Assembly: GCF_001672775.1 (NCBI RefSeq)
Contig: NZ_LZKJ01000116.1
Coordinates: 1 to 64,000, forward strand
Origin: Mycobacterium kyorinense
Lineage (GTDB): Bacteria > Actinomycetota > Actinomycetes > Mycobacteriales > Mycobacteriaceae
Direction: 5' to 3'
DNA: 64,000 bases
Part shown: positions 1 through 9,089 of the stretch, piece after piece
Numbering within the stretch: position 1 is the stretch's first letter
Layout: each line of letters begins with the position of its first letter
The notes under the pieces: model-generated
Databases searched by the model: none
Seen by the model: the letters and a program-made list of their open reading frames with translations, nothing else
Told to the model about the DNA's origin: nothing
Position numbers and translations under genes: made by a program

Positions 1-90
1 CACCAACTCACAGTGGGCTAACCTACCGCTTGTCACAGGAGTCACGGCGCGAGCCGGTGCTGGCGATGTGCCCGCCTTGCAGCGACAAAC
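1..90. repeat. Left arm of a 90-bp inverted repeat
   Basis: Base n pairs with base 475-n for n = 1 to 90. I aligned all 90 pairs and found mismatches only at 78/397 and 80/395. Pairing stops at base 91. The arm begins at the window edge, so it may extend further left. Its reverse complement contains the start GTG AGT TGG of a gene reading leftward from base 11, identical to the start of the SRPBCC gene at 464. A divergent, duplicated gene is therefore likely just outside the window. Confidence 0.9.
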
Positions 91-384
91 GGCGCCCGGG
101 GCAGGTGAGCACGCAACCGATGGTTCACTTGCGACTCGGTAAGCTTCGTCCGCCACTTTGAGTCAGCGCGGAAGCGGCTGATCAGCATGCCCGACTGCGA
201 GCGACAGCCGCCCGGTTGGGGCGGTTCGATCCGCTCAAACGCTGCACACGGGCCGGACAATCGATCCGCTGTCGCTGATAGCCGGGCACGGCCAAATCAA
301 CCCATTTGCGTGACACACGTGGCGGGTTAAAACAGCAGTGGCATAAGTGAACAAGTCATCAGCCGCGCACCGTGCAGCAGGCCG

Positions 385-474
385 GTTTGTCGCTACGAGG
401 CGGGCACATCGCCAGCACCGGCTCGCGCCGTGACTCCTGTGACAAGCGGTAGGTTAGCCCACTGTGAGTTGGTG
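385..474. repeat. Right arm of the 90-bp inverted repeat, with promoter and start of the SRPBCC gene
   Basis: This is the reverse complement of bases 1-90 with two mismatches. It carries about 79 bp of upstream DNA and the first codons of the SRPBCC gene. A TAGGTT hexamer at 450-455 ends 8 bases before the GTG at 464, which fits a -10 element driving a leaderless transcript (inference). The spacer 91-384 holds no convincing gene. Both arms would carry the same promoter in opposite directions. Confidence 0.88.
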
Positions 475-928
475 GATCACCCAGGTCGAGCGGACGCTGA
501 CCGAAGAGGTGGCGGCGACGCCGGAGCAAGTCCGCGACTTCTATGTGGATCTGAACAACATCAGGACAGTGCACCCGCTGGTCGTTGCGGTACGCACCAC
601 ACTGCATCGTGAAACCAATGACGGCTACGAGCAGATCTACCGGATAACCGACCGAATCCCGCTGGGGCGGTTGAATCTACGAGTCAGCTACTGGGCACGA
701 CTTCAAGTTCCCCGCCACGGCGACGTGATCACCCAAGCGCGGCAATTCCCGCAGGTTCGCCTGGACGGCCGGGTGTCCTTCGAGTCGACGGCTATCGGCA
801 CCCGCATCATCGAACGCCTCCACATCGCGGTTCCCCGTCCGCTGGCCGCCATCACCACGCGTGAAGCAGTCACGGCGCACATCGCGATGTTGGCGGGCAT
901 CCGCGACCACTTTCAGTCAATAGCCTGA
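464..928 (+). CDS. SRPBCC (polyketide cyclase/START-like) family protein
   Basis: This is a 154-aa protein with the size and layout of a single-domain SRPBCC hydrophobic-ligand-binding protein. The N-terminal strand-helix region (VERTLTEEVAATPEQVRDFYVDLNNI) resembles the part in which these proteins define ligand-pocket geometry. The C-terminal helix (about residues 125-154) would close the cavity. There are no catalytic motifs and no signal peptide, so a soluble carrier or lipid/polyketide-binding role is the most that can be said. GTG is the start, and the first codons lie inside the inverted repeat shared with the left window edge. The 3' end overlaps the convergent acyl-CoA ligase by 16 bp. 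The substrate is unknown. Confidence 0.75.
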   Translation: MSWWITQVERTLTEEVAATPEQVRDFYVDLNNIRTVHPLVVAVRTTLHRETNDGYEQIYRITDRIPLGRLNLRVSYWARLQVPRHGDVITQARQFPQVRLDGRVSFESTAIGTRIIERLHIAVPRPLAAITTREAVTAHIAMLAGIRDHFQSIA

Positions 929-2391
929 AACGCCAACCGCAACTCGCGCTTCAGCACCTTGCCGTAACTGTTCTTCGGCAACTGTTCGACAATCACATAG
1001 CGTTTCGGACGTTTGAAGCGTGCGATGCGCTGCAACAGGTGCGCGTCGAGTTCGTCGGTACCCGCCGAGCCGACGACGAATGCGACCACAATCTCGCCCC
1101 ACTCCGGGTCCGGCGCGCCGACGACGCAGGCCTCCGACACGGCCGGGTGCTCCAGAAGCGCCTCTTCCACCTCACGCGGATAGACGTTGCTGCCGCCACT
1201 GACCACGACATCCTTCGAGCGGTCACGCAGCGTCAGACAGCCCCGCTCATCGAAGGAACCCAAGTCACCGGTATGTAGCCAGCCGTTCTGCAGTGTGTCG
1301 CGAGTGGCCGCCGCGTCGTTCCAGTAGCCGACCATGACAACGTCGCCGCGGCAGACGATTTCACCGATCTCGCCGGTATCCGCCGGTGTGCCGTCGTCGC
1401 GCAGCACCGCGACATCCATGCCCGATCGCGGATAGCCGACCGAACCCAATACCGCATCGTCGGCGTTGGCGTAGTCAGCGCGGCGCAGGCCCGTGATGGT
1501 CATCGGGGACTCACCCTGGCCGTAGATCTGCGTGAAGATCGGCCCGAACGACGCCATCGCCTTCTTGATGCCGTCCACGTACATCGGGCCTCCGCCATAG
1601 ATGACCGTCCGCAGCTGACTCGGACGTGGGCGGCCCGTGCCAGTCAACCGCTGCACCATGGTGGGCGCGAGAAACGCGCTGCAACCCGGATGGCGGTCAC
1701 AGAGATCCAGGAACTCGTCGGGGTCGAAGCCGCCGCTTGCCGGCACTACTTGGCGGGCTCCGCGCAGAACGTAAGCCGGAATGTAAAGCCCAGAGCCATG
1801 TGACATCGGCGCTGCATGCACCAAACTGCAATCCTGGTCGGGGTTGTCGATGTCGGCCAGGTGGGCCAGGGTCATCGCGGTCAGGCTGCGATGAGTGAGC
1901 ATCGCGCCCTTCGCCCGGCCGGTGGTGCCGCTGGTATAGAACAGCCAGGCCAACGTCGACGGGTCCGTGCACGGCGGTGCCACTGGCGGCGCCGCCAATC
2001 GATCTGAGTAACCTTGGGAGCCAATCGTTTCGATTCCAACATCCCTGCTCGGCGCCAGTTGGGCTGCGATAGTCGCCGACGCAAAGACCTGGCAGGCACC
2101 GCCGTCGTCGAGAATCTGCGCCATCTCTCTGGGGTGAAGCTTGTAGTTGATCGGGACGGCGACGCACTCGGCCGCCCAGATCGCGAATAGCAGTTCGACG
2201 ATCTCCGGACGGTTCTCGCTGGCAATCGCAATCCTGGTGCCGGACGGGCAGTGTTCCCGCAGCGAACCCGCCAGCCGCAACGCGTGTTGGCGCAGTTCTC
2301 GCCAGCTGCAGACGCATTGTTCGCCGTGGTAGACCGCTCCGCGATCCGAAAAGCGCAGCGCGGCTTGGTCCAGCAGCGCGAACAGGTTCAC
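913..2391 (-). CDS. Acyl-CoA synthetase / AMP-dependent ligase (FadD-like)
   Basis: This 492-aa ANL-superfamily enzyme should adenylate a carboxylate and load it onto CoA. The phosphate-binding loop [11 protein letters not shown] lies at about residues 152-162. An IYGQGES stretch follows, then the hinge and C-terminal motifs [12 protein letters not shown] and [12 protein letters not shown], and an [11 protein letters not shown] segment carrying the catalytic lysine. The length is typical of medium or aromatic acyl-CoA ligases. The GTG at 2391 overlaps the stop of the upstream SDR (GTGA), which favours it; a GTG at 2403 is the alternative. It is the last gene of the minus-strand operon and one of its two ligases, so it probably activates a second acid in the same pathway. 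The substrate cannot be read from sequence. Confidence 0.85.
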   Translation of the reverse strand: MNLFALLDQAALRFSDRGAVYHGEQCVCSWRELRQHALRLAGSLREHCPSGTRIAIASENRPEIVELLFAIWAAECVAVPINYKLHPREMAQILDDGGACQVFASATIAAQLAPSRDVGIETIGSQGYSDRLAAPPVAPPCTDPSTLAWLFYTSGTTGRAKGAMLTHRSLTAMTLAHLADIDNPDQDCSLVHAAPMSHGSGLYIPAYVLRGARQVVPASGGFDPDEFLDLCDRHPGCSAFLAPTMVQRLTGTGRPRPSQLRTVIYGGGPMYVDGIKKAMASFGPIFTQIYGQGESPMTITGLRRADYANADDAVLGSVGYPRSGMDVAVLRDDGTPADTGEIGEIVCRGDVVMVGYWNDAAATRDTLQNGWLHTGDLGSFDERGCLTLRDRSKDVVVSGGSNVYPREVEEALLEHPAVSEACVVGAPDPEWGEIVVAFVVGSAGTDELDAHLLQRIARFKRPKRYVIVEQLPKNSYGKVLKRELRLAFQAID

Positions 2392-3161
2392 CGAGCCGTC
2401 CACTGCGAGGTTAGTGCGACGTCCGACAGGTACTTGGTGGACGACCAGCCGCCGTCGACCACGATCGTCTGGCCGTTGATGAAACTGCCGCCGGGGGAGC
2501 ACAGGAATGCGACAGCATTGGCGACGTCATCGACGGTGCCCAGCCGCTGATGCGGCGTCATCTCGAGGTTCATTCGGCGGAATCGCTCGTCCTGCAGTCG
2601 CTGTTCGGTCATCGGCGTCTGGATCACTCCGGGCGCCACGGCGTTGCACCGAATTCCCTGGGCCCCGTACTGGCAGGCGATGTGGGTGGTCAGCGCGGTG
2701 AGCCCACCTTTCGCTGCCGAGTACGGGCCGCCGCGAAGTCCGCCGACGACCGCGAACGTCGAGGTGATGTTGATGATGGCCGAGCCGGGTTGCATATGCG
2801 GCAGGACGTCGCGGGCTAATCGGAACGGTGCACGCAGCATTACGTTCAGGAAGTAGTCCAGTGTCGCGTCGTCGGTTTCGTGCAGCGGCGTGGGGCTGCC
2901 GACCCCGGCATTGTTGACCAGAAAGTCAATGTGCCCCCATCGGCCGACGGCGCTATCCACGATGCGGCGCGGTGCGGTGTCGTCGGTGAGGTCGACGGCA
3001 ACGGTGGCGATCTGGTCCGGATTCCCGACGGCGGCGGCTAATTCCGCGAGCTTGTCGAGGCTTCGTCCCGTCGCCAGCACGGCCATACCCATTTCGGCGA
3101 GTTTGGTCGCACAGCCAAACCCGATACCGCCGGTCGCCCCGGTTACGATCGCCACCCGCAT
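2388..3161 (-). CDS. SDR family oxidoreductase (short-chain dehydrogenase)
   Basis: This 257-aa classical SDR has a Rossmann motif TGATGGIG near residues 7-14, the NNAG motif (NNAGVGSP) near residue 87, and a YSAAKGG active site. The C-terminal signature [11 protein letters not shown] is typical of FabG-like enzymes. Expected chemistry is NAD(P)-dependent oxidation or reduction of a hydroxyl/ketone. It starts one base after the stop of the upstream ligase and overlaps the downstream ligase start by 4 bp, so the three are translationally coupled. It probably handles a beta-hydroxyacyl-CoA or alicyclic alcohol intermediate (inference). Confidence 0.88.
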   Translation of the reverse strand: MRVAIVTGATGGIGFGCATKLAEMGMAVLATGRSLDKLAELAAAVGNPDQIATVAVDLTDDTAPRRIVDSAVGRWGHIDFLVNNAGVGSPTPLHETDDATLDYFLNVMLRAPFRLARDVLPHMQPGSAIINITSTFAVVGGLRGGPYSAAKGGLTALTTHIACQYGAQGIRCNAVAPGVIQTPMTEQRLQDERFRRMNLEMTPHQRLGTVDDVANAVAFLCSPGGSFINGQTIVVDGGWSSTKYLSDVALTSQWTAR

Positions 3162-3162
3162 G

Positions 3163-4755
3163 TCACTGCTCCGTATTCATCAGCGCCGCCTTGATCTGAT
3201 GCTTCAACACCTTGCCCGCGTCGTTTCGGGGTAACTGCGCCCAGATGACCACTTGCTCAGGCGCTTTGAACCTCGCCAGCCCGTGTTCTTGCAGGAAGTC
3301 GCGAAGCGCGGCGACGTCGGGTGCGGGCGCATCGGAGGGCACGATGACAGCGCAGGCGCGCTCACCGGTGCGATCGTCGGGTAGTCCCACGACGGCGACC
3401 TGGGCGATGCCGGGATGGGCGATCAGGACGTCCTCAATCTCCTTGGGGGCAATGTTTTCACCGTTGCGGATGATGATGTCCTTGGCGCGACCCGTCACCA
3501 CCAGGTAGTCGTCGTCGACCCAGTGCCCGAGGTCTCCGGTGCGGAAGTAACCGTCGGCATCGAACGCCTCGGTCTCGTCTTCGGCATGCAGATAACCGAT
3601 CAGCATTTGCGGCCCGCGTGCCCGGATCTCGCCCTCGCGGAGCGTGATCTCGGCGAAGCCGGCGCGGCCGTCGGTAACCGCGGCGTGTTGAGCGTCGAGC
3701 GGCGAGCCGACCGTGGCCACGGGGACCTCGGTTGAGCCGTACACCCGGGTGACGACCGCCCGCTCGAAATAGGCTGCGGCGTCTTTGATCAGCGGTGGCG
3801 ACACCGATGCGCCACCGCAGACGAACAGTCTCAGATCCGGCAGACGCGTACCAGCGCGCTGTGCGGACCCGAGGATCTGCTCCAGAAACGGTGTGGCGCC
3901 GGCAATGTGGGTACAGCGCTCGGCCCGCATCAGCTGCACCGCGGCATCGGCGTCCCAGCGATCCATCAGTACCGCTGTGGTGCCCAGTATCAGCGGACAT
4001 TCGAAGGCATAAATCGAGCCGCCGATGTGCGCGATCGGCGACGGCACCAAAAACGTGTCCCCAGAATGAACCTGCCAGTAGTCGCGGATCTGGCAGATCA
4101 ACGCGTGCAGCGAGTTATGACTGTGCAGCACGCCTTTCGGACGACCCGCTGTGCCGGAGGTGTAAAGGACCATGCGTACGGCGTCCGGATTCAGGGCCGG
4201 CAACTCCGCCGGCGGAGTCTGATGGTCCAGCAACCACTCGAACCGGGTGTGAGCACCGTCGTTAGGCTCACGTACGGCGACCACTTCTGGGGGAGTACCC
4301 AATCGGTCGCTCACCCGGTTCAGCATCGACAGATAATCGTGGCGCGCGAACTCACCCGGCACGAAGACCATCCGGCTGCCGCAGTCCTCAAGGATGAAGT
4401 GCAACTCACGATCCCGCAGCGACGGCAGGATGGGGTTCACCACCATTCCGGCCATCGTCGCGGCCAGGTAGATGACCGTGGCCTCGTGCCAGTTGGGCAG
4501 CATGAACGACACCACGCTGCCGACCGGCATCCGCGCCAGCATGGCCTGCGCCAGCGCCGTCGATTGGATGTGAAGCGTCTGGCAGTCCAACCGAGTTGCA
4601 CCGTCGATCACCGCAATTCGGTGCGGTGTGCGCTGTGCGGCCTCAGCCAGCGAATCAGCCAGTGTGCCGGAAATCCACCACCCGCGGGCATACGCGTCGG
4701 CGGCCCGTGCGTCGTCGCGGCGGATCGTTCGACCAGCGATCAATTCTGTGTTCAC
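3163..4755 (-). CDS. Acyl-CoA synthetase (cyclohexanecarboxylate/2,3-DHB-ligase-like AMP-binding enzyme)
   Basis: This is a 530-aa ANL adenylate-forming ligase. The P-loop [11 protein letters not shown] is at about residues 198-208, a VYGSTEVP motif follows, then [25 protein letters not shown] and a C-terminal [11 protein letters not shown] with the catalytic lysine. Overall style is that of cyclohexanecarboxylate-CoA or short/medium-chain acyl ligases. The start is taken as the GTG at 4755, preceded by AAGGTG about 10 bases upstream. An earlier GTG at 4782 would overlap the regulator gene. It lies 13 bp after the GntR gene in the same operon. Its presence beside a Baeyer-Villiger enzyme and a CoA transferase suggests activation of a ring-derived acid (inference). 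Confidence 0.85.
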   Translation of the reverse strand: MNTELIAGRTIRRDDARAADAYARGWWISGTLADSLAEAAQRTPHRIAVIDGATRLDCQTLHIQSTALAQAMLARMPVGSVVSFMLPNWHEATVIYLAATMAGMVVNPILPSLRDRELHFILEDCGSRMVFVPGEFARHDYLSMLNRVSDRLGTPPEVVAVREPNDGAHTRFEWLLDHQTPPAELPALNPDAVRMVLYTSGTAGRPKGVLHSHNSLHALICQIRDYWQVHSGDTFLVPSPIAHIGGSIYAFECPLILGTTAVLMDRWDADAAVQLMRAERCTHIAGATPFLEQILGSAQRAGTRLPDLRLFVCGGASVSPPLIKDAAAYFERAVVTRVYGSTEVPVATVGSPLDAQHAAVTDGRAGFAEITLREGEIRARGPQMLIGYLHAEDETEAFDADGYFRTGDLGHWVDDDYLVVTGRAKDIIIRNGENIAPKEIEDVLIAHPGIAQVAVVGLPDDRTGERACAVIVPSDAPAPDVAALRDFLQEHGLARFKAPEQVVIWAQLPRNDAGKVLKHQIKAALMNTEQ

Positions 4756-4768
4756 CAGACGAATCACC

Positions 4769-5509
4769 TTAGCCCCGGACACGCCGCATCGTCATCGAGT
4801 GACGAAAGCGCGCTGCGGGGTGGGTGTTGATGGTGACCTGGGCGACCTCGCCGTCGGAGGTGGTGTAGGTGCGGTGCACTTCGAGCCCTGGTGTTCCCGC
4901 GACGACGCTGAGCTCGTCCGCCAATGCCGGTGCGATGAGCACCGCGGCGATCTCTTGGCGAACCTCGACGATGCTCAAGCCGAAGAGATCTTCGATCAGC
5001 GGGAAGATCGGACCGGTATGGCGTTGCAAGAGTCTGCCCACTGCGGCGAACGCCCGGTTGATGTAGTACTCGGTCCGGCACACCGGAGATTCGGCGCCCT
5101 CCATCTGACGGAAGCCGTACACCGCCAGCCATTCTTCGCCGCCGACCAGCCCGGTGCGGCTTGCCAACTCGGCGTCGATCACCACCATCTTGGTCGAATC
5201 GATGGCGAATTGCGCACCCCTCGCAAACGCCAGCAGGTCGTTGATCGACACCACGTCTTGCATGTAGGAGTCGGAGGACGGCCGAGGGACGACGAGCGTG
5301 CCGGCTCGCGGCCGGGAGGCGACGAGGTTGTCGTCCCGCAGTCGTCTCAGGGCTTCGCGGATGGTGTACCGGCTGACCGAAAACCGTTCGCAGAGTTGGT
5401 GTTCGGTGGGAAGTTGCGATCCGACCGGATAGACCCCGTCGACGATCTCTTTGCGCAGGGCCCGCGCGACCTGCAGATAACGGTGGTCGGTTGGTTGTGC
5501 GTCAGCCAT
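4769..5509 (-). CDS. GntR-family (HutC/UTRA subfamily) transcriptional regulator
   Basis: This 246-aa regulator has an N-terminal winged helix (about residues 8-74; PTEHQLCERFSVSRYTIREA is the recognition helix-turn-helix) and a C-terminal UTRA-type ligand-binding domain (about 100-240) ending in HPAARFRHSMTMRR. HutC-type GntRs normally repress a catabolic operon and are released by a pathway metabolite. The ATG at 5509 overlaps the stop of the propeller gene by 8 bp, so the two are coupled. The likely operator is the TTGTC-CA-GACAA palindrome at 7336-7347 in the divergent promoter region. The effector is unknown. Confidence 0.88.
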   Translation of the reverse strand: MADAQPTDHRYLQVARALRKEIVDGVYPVGSQLPTEHQLCERFSVSRYTIREALRRLRDDNLVASRPRAGTLVVPRPSSDSYMQDVVSINDLLAFARGAQFAIDSTKMVVIDAELASRTGLVGGEEWLAVYGFRQMEGAESPVCRTEYYINRAFAAVGRLLQRHTGPIFPLIEDLFGLSIVEVRQEIAAVLIAPALADELSVVAGTPGLEVHRTYTTSDGEVAQVTINTHPAARFRHSMTMRRVRG

Positions 5510-7109
5510 GGTGGCCCACTTGGCGCAGGGCGAGCACGCTGCCGTCGCCGTCGGCCGATAGATAGAGCGTGCCATCGGGTCCGGCGGCGATGCCGGCGAA
5601 CGGACCCTGCGGGCCGGAGAACGGGGGCATGCCGCGCAGCGGTTTGGGCACCACGCCCGCGGGAGCACCGACCGGCAAGTCAGCGGCGATCGTGCGACGG
5701 CTGCGGTCCGCCAGATCGAACGCGATCAGCGCCTTGGCGCCGGCGTCGACGACATATAACTGCCGGTCGCGCACCAGGACGCCCTGAGGGCGCTGCAGGC
5801 CGTCCAGCACGGTTTCGGCGCGGGAGCCGTCGAGCCTGACCACTCGCCCGGCACCCGCTTCCGAGACGAGGTAACCGCCGTCGGGTGCGATCGCCACACC
5901 TATCGGGTCGTGCAGGCCGGAGCCGAGCATGCCGATCTGACTGTCGCGGATCGACAACACCCGTCCCGTCCCGAGTTCGGCGACGACAACGTCGTCGCCG
6001 GGGCCGACCGCCACGCCGTAGAGCTGATCGAATCCGTCGGCCAGCACTGCGGTTTCGCTGTCGGCCGGCCGATACCGCGCGACCTGTCCACCGGAGGTGG
6101 TGACCACGAACTCGCCCGGTCCGGTCGCCGTCACACCGCGCAGGAATCCGGGGTAGCCGGGAGTGAACAACATGCCGACGGTCCGCAGGGCGCCGTCACG
6201 CCCCAGCACATAGAAATACGTGCCGTCGGCAATGTAGAGCTCACCGTCAGCACCGACGGTCAGATCCAACGGCCAATTCAGCCCACCGGGCAACACGGTC
6301 TGCGTCTGGCCGCCGTCGAGGATTTCGGTGATCTCGCCGGTGAAGTTCGAAACGAACAGCCGGTCGCCCACGAACGTCAAATTGTCCAGGCCGGGGTTGA
6401 GCGTGGCCAGCACCGTGGAATCGCCGGTGCGCGGATCGATTCGCAGCACCTGGCCGCTGTGCACCTGAGTCGAGACGATCTGGCCCTGGCTGTCGAACTT
6501 GACCGCGTCCGGGACACCGAGACCCCCGGCGACGCGCTCGGGCTCCCCGCCGTCGGGGTCGATCCGCCAGATCTCGTTGGCGCCCATCACCGGGAAATAC
6601 AGCAAGCCGTCCGGGCCCACCTCCATGGCATTGGGCGACGGCACATTCTCCAGCAGCACGCGTGGCGCACCGCCGTTGAGATCGAGTTCCAGCAACCGTC
6701 CCCCCTCGCGGCATTCGCCGATGAACAACCGGCCCTGATGGAACGTGATGCCGTTGGCCGAGGGGACGTCGTCGCGCAACACCCGGGCGCGGCCGTCGGC
6801 GCTGCGGGCGCTGACCCGCCCATCCATGACCTCGGTGGCGTAGAGATTGCCGCTTGGGTCGAAGGCCACGTCGTCGGGAGCAATGATGTCTCCGCCTTTG
6901 GCGCTGACGGTGTCCAGCTGCCCGGTCCCAATGTCGAGGGCGCTGATCTGGCTGCCGGTCACCTGAGCGATGTAGACCCGGCCGTCGGGGCCGGTGCGCA
7001 GGCCGTTGGCGCCGAACAGCCGACTCGGCGACGTGAGCCGGTCCAGCGTCCAGCCTTCGGCGAGGCCGGGCGCGGCCCCGACGGGATAGCGGCCGTCGTG
7101 CAGGGTCAT
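5502..7109 (-). CDS. SMP-30/NHL-like beta-propeller protein, apparently two propellers in tandem
   Basis: The 535-aa protein is built from about twelve repeats of the pattern hydrophobic-V-x(4)-DG-x-LY. Examples are GLRTGPDGRVYIA, DVAFDPSGNLYATE, GITFHQGRLFIGE, AMEVGPDGLLYFP, LDLTVGADGELYIAD, GVAIAPDGGYLVSE and GIAAGPDGTLYLSAD. Twelve blades suggest two six-bladed propellers of the SMP-30/gluconolactonase or NHL type. There is no signal peptide, so it is probably cytoplasmic. In SMP-30 relatives such folds hydrolyse lactones, which would suit the product of the nearby Baeyer-Villiger monooxygenase; that is inference only. The ATG at 7109 is chosen because the upstream in-frame codons lack a ribosome-binding site. 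It is the first gene of the leftward operon. Confidence 0.8.
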   Translation of the reverse strand: MTLHDGRYPVGAAPGLAEGWTLDRLTSPSRLFGANGLRTGPDGRVYIAQVTGSQISALDIGTGQLDTVSAKGGDIIAPDDVAFDPSGNLYATEVMDGRVSARSADGRARVLRDDVPSANGITFHQGRLFIGECREGGRLLELDLNGGAPRVLLENVPSPNAMEVGPDGLLYFPVMGANEIWRIDPDGGEPERVAGGLGVPDAVKFDSQGQIVSTQVHSGQVLRIDPRTGDSTVLATLNPGLDNLTFVGDRLFVSNFTGEITEILDGGQTQTVLPGGLNWPLDLTVGADGELYIADGTYFYVLGRDGALRTVGMLFTPGYPGFLRGVTATGPGEFVVTTSGGQVARYRPADSETAVLADGFDQLYGVAVGPGDDVVVAELGTGRVLSIRDSQIGMLGSGLHDPIGVAIAPDGGYLVSEAGAGRVVRLDGSRAETVLDGLQRPQGVLVRDRQLYVVDAGAKALIAFDLADRSRRTIAADLPVGAPAGVVPKPLRGMPPFSGPQGPFAGIAAGPDGTLYLSADGDGSVLALRQVGHHG

Positions 7110-7298
7110 CGGCGATGTTCTCCCGGTAGTCGGTGGCTGGAAGGCTAGCAACCGTCATTAGTCCATACAAGGGGCCGATTCGCTGAGAGTGGGCGCCGGT
7201 CGTGTTCGACCGCGGCGGGATTCGACCATCACCGACTGGGGACAAAACCGCATCCTTGACCCTGCAGCACCACTGATGAATCATGTTCTGCGTAACTT

Positions 7299-7311
7299 AG
7301 AATCGGATTCT
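7299..7311. promoter_or_regulatory. Perfect palindrome AGAATC-G-GATTCT in the divergent promoter region
   Basis: A perfect 6+1+6 inverted repeat lies 75-87 bp upstream of the ThDP gene and about 190 bp upstream of the propeller gene. Its size and symmetry suit a dimeric repressor. It differs from the TTGTC palindrome 25 bp downstream, so either two regulators act here or one is fortuitous. Confidence 0.5.
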
Positions 7312-7335
7312 CAGCGGTTAGCGGGAGAAGGCATC

Positions 7336-7347
7336 TTGTCCAGACAA
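7336..7347. promoter_or_regulatory. Probable GntR (HutC-type) operator TTGTC-CA-GACAA
   Basis: A perfect 5+2+5 palindrome lies about 40 bp upstream of the ThDP-enzyme ATG. It resembles the GT-N-TA-N-AC core reported for HutC/NagR-family GntR sites, differing at one central base. The cluster encodes exactly one HutC-type regulator, which makes it the likely ligand. Position suggests repression of the rightward operon. Confidence 0.6.
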
Positions 7348-7385
7348 TTACGGCTCCACATCTTGCGAACCGGAGCGGGCTGACC

Positions 7386-9089
7386 ATGGCCGTGAAGGTG
7401 TACGAGCGGATTCTCGACCTGTTCGAGGCAGAGGGCATCACGACGCTCTTCGGCATCCCGGATCCGAATTTCGTCCACTTGTTTCATGCCGCAGAAGAGC
7501 GCGGCTGGGACGTCGTGGCGCCCCATCACGAGGAGTGCGCCGGGTTCATGGCCGACGCGGTGTCGCGGATGACCGGAAAGCCCGGCTTGTGCATCGGCAC
7601 GCTGGGGCCGGGTCTGGCCAATCTGGCCGGATCAATGATGTGCGCGAAGGTCGAGAATTCGCCGGTCATTTTCCTGGGCGGTCAGCGGGCCCGCATCACC
7701 GAGCAGAGGGTGCGACGCGGCCGGATCCAGTTCGTCTCGCAGATCCCACTGCTGGCGCCGTCGGTGAAGTACGCGGCCAGCATCGAATACGCCGACCAGA
7801 CTGATGAGATTGTCCGCGAGGCGCTGCGCAGCGCGCAGACGGGGACGCCCGGCCCGGCCTACATCGAATACCCGGCGCACGTCATCCTCGAAGAACTTGA
7901 CGTGCCGGCGGCGGTGCCGCCGCATGCGTACCGCCTGGTCAATCAGGGCGCCAGCGCGCAGATGGTCGACAAGGCGGTGGAGCTGATCAGAAAAGCCGAT
8001 CAGCCGATTCTGTTGGTCGGCCACGCCGTGCAATGTGCCCGGGCTGGAGAATCGGTGGAGGCGCTCGCCAAACTCGTGAATTGCCCGGTGATTCAGACGT
8101 CCGGCGGCACCGCGTTCATCAAGGGCATCGAGGATCGCACGTTCCCTTACGGCTTCTCACCGTCGGCCGTCGAGGCGGTGGTGCAATCCGATCTGTGCAT
8201 CGCCATCGGCACCGAGCTCGGTGAGCCGGTGCACTACGGCAAGGGCCGGCATTGGGCCGCCAACGACGGCAACCGCAAATGGATCAGCGTCGAACTCGAT
8301 CCTCAAGCCATCGGCGTGAACCGGCGCATCGACGTCCCGTTGGTCGGCGACTTGCGGGCGATCGTGCCGCAGCTTGTCGAGGCGCTCAAGGATTCACCAC
8401 GCAGCGCCTCACCCGAGCTCGGCGACTGGGTAGCGCGAGATGCGTCGCGCATCGCAGAGCTTGGGAAAACTGCCCCGTCCGGAACACCGCTGCACACCGC
8501 GCGTTTCGTGGTCGAAGCGACGAAAGTCTTTCCCCATGACGGCATCCTGGTCCGTGACGGCGGCGCCACGGTCATCTTCCAGTGGACCTACTCGCAGGCC
8601 AAGCCGCACGACGTCATCTGGAACCAGAACTTCGGGCACATCGGGACCGGTCTGCCATATGCCGTCGGGGCGTCGGTTGCCGACGGTAAAAAGCGCCCGG
8701 TCATGCTGCTCACCAGCGACTCGTCGTTCATGTTCCATATCTCGGAGCTGGAAACCGCTGCGCGCCTGGGGCTGCCGCTGGTCTGCGTGGTGGGCGTGGA
8801 CCATCAGTGGGGTCTGGAGGTGGGCGTGTACAAGCGCACGTTCGGTCAGGGATCGCTCGAGACCGGCGTGCACTGGAGCAAGGATGTGCGCTTCGACAAG
8901 ATCGCCGAGGGTTTCGGCTGTCACGGCGAATACATCGAACGCGGCGAGGACATCGGGCCGGCGATCGAACGCGCTTACGCCAGCGGCAAAGTCGGCGTCA
9001 TCCACGTGCCGATCGACCCTAAGGTCAATTCCGAGGAGATGCCCAGCTACGACGAATTCCGGACCTGGTACGCCGAAGGAACCCAGTGA
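7386..9089 (+). CDS. Thiamine diphosphate-dependent enzyme (acetolactate synthase / 2-hydroxyacyl lyase superfamily)
   Basis: This 567-aa protein has the three-domain ThDP layout. The N-terminal PYR domain has the conserved glutamate in HHEECAGFMADA (Glu49), the middle domain runs through about residues 195-330, and the C-terminal PP domain contains the cofactor site. The PP motif is unusual. The canonical GDG...NN is replaced by TSDSSFMF...VGVDHQWG: the first metal-ligand aspartate is kept, but the glycines and the asparagine are not. Family chemistry is formation or cleavage of a bond next to a carbonyl. It is the first gene of the rightward operon and overlaps the aldehyde dehydrogenase by one base, which would suit a lyase releasing an aldehyde for immediate oxidation (inference). 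Confidence 0.82.
   Translation: MAVKVYERILDLFEAEGITTLFGIPDPNFVHLFHAAEERGWDVVAPHHEECAGFMADAVSRMTGKPGLCIGTLGPGLANLAGSMMCAKVENSPVIFLGGQRARITEQRVRRGRIQFVSQIPLLAPSVKYAASIEYADQTDEIVREALRSAQTGTPGPAYIEYPAHVILEELDVPAAVPPHAYRLVNQGASAQMVDKAVELIRKADQPILLVGHAVQCARAGESVEALAKLVNCPVIQTSGGTAFIKGIEDRTFPYGFSPSAVEAVVQSDLCIAIGTELGEPVHYGKGRHWAANDGNRKWISVELDPQAIGVNRRIDVPLVGDLRAIVPQLVEALKDSPRSASPELGDWVARDASRIAELGKTAPSGTPLHTARFVVEATKVFPHDGILVRDGGATVIFQWTYSQAKPHDVIWNQNFGHIGTGLPYAVGASVADGKKRPVMLLTSDSSFMFHISELETAARLGLPLVCVVGVDHQWGLEVGVYKRTFGQGSLETGVHWSKDVRFDKIAEGFGCHGEYIERGEDIGPAIERAYASGKVGVIHVPIDPKVNSEEMPSYDEFRTWYAEGTQ

Noticed and set aside
91..384. tRNA or small RNA inside the inverted repeat spacer
   Set aside because: No cloverleaf with conserved TTC loop and acceptor stem could be drawn; nothing else recognised.
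5910..7148. A 412-codon plus-strand frame opposite the propeller gene
   Set aside because: Opposite the repeated propeller blades; the frame mirrors those repeats and has no domain.
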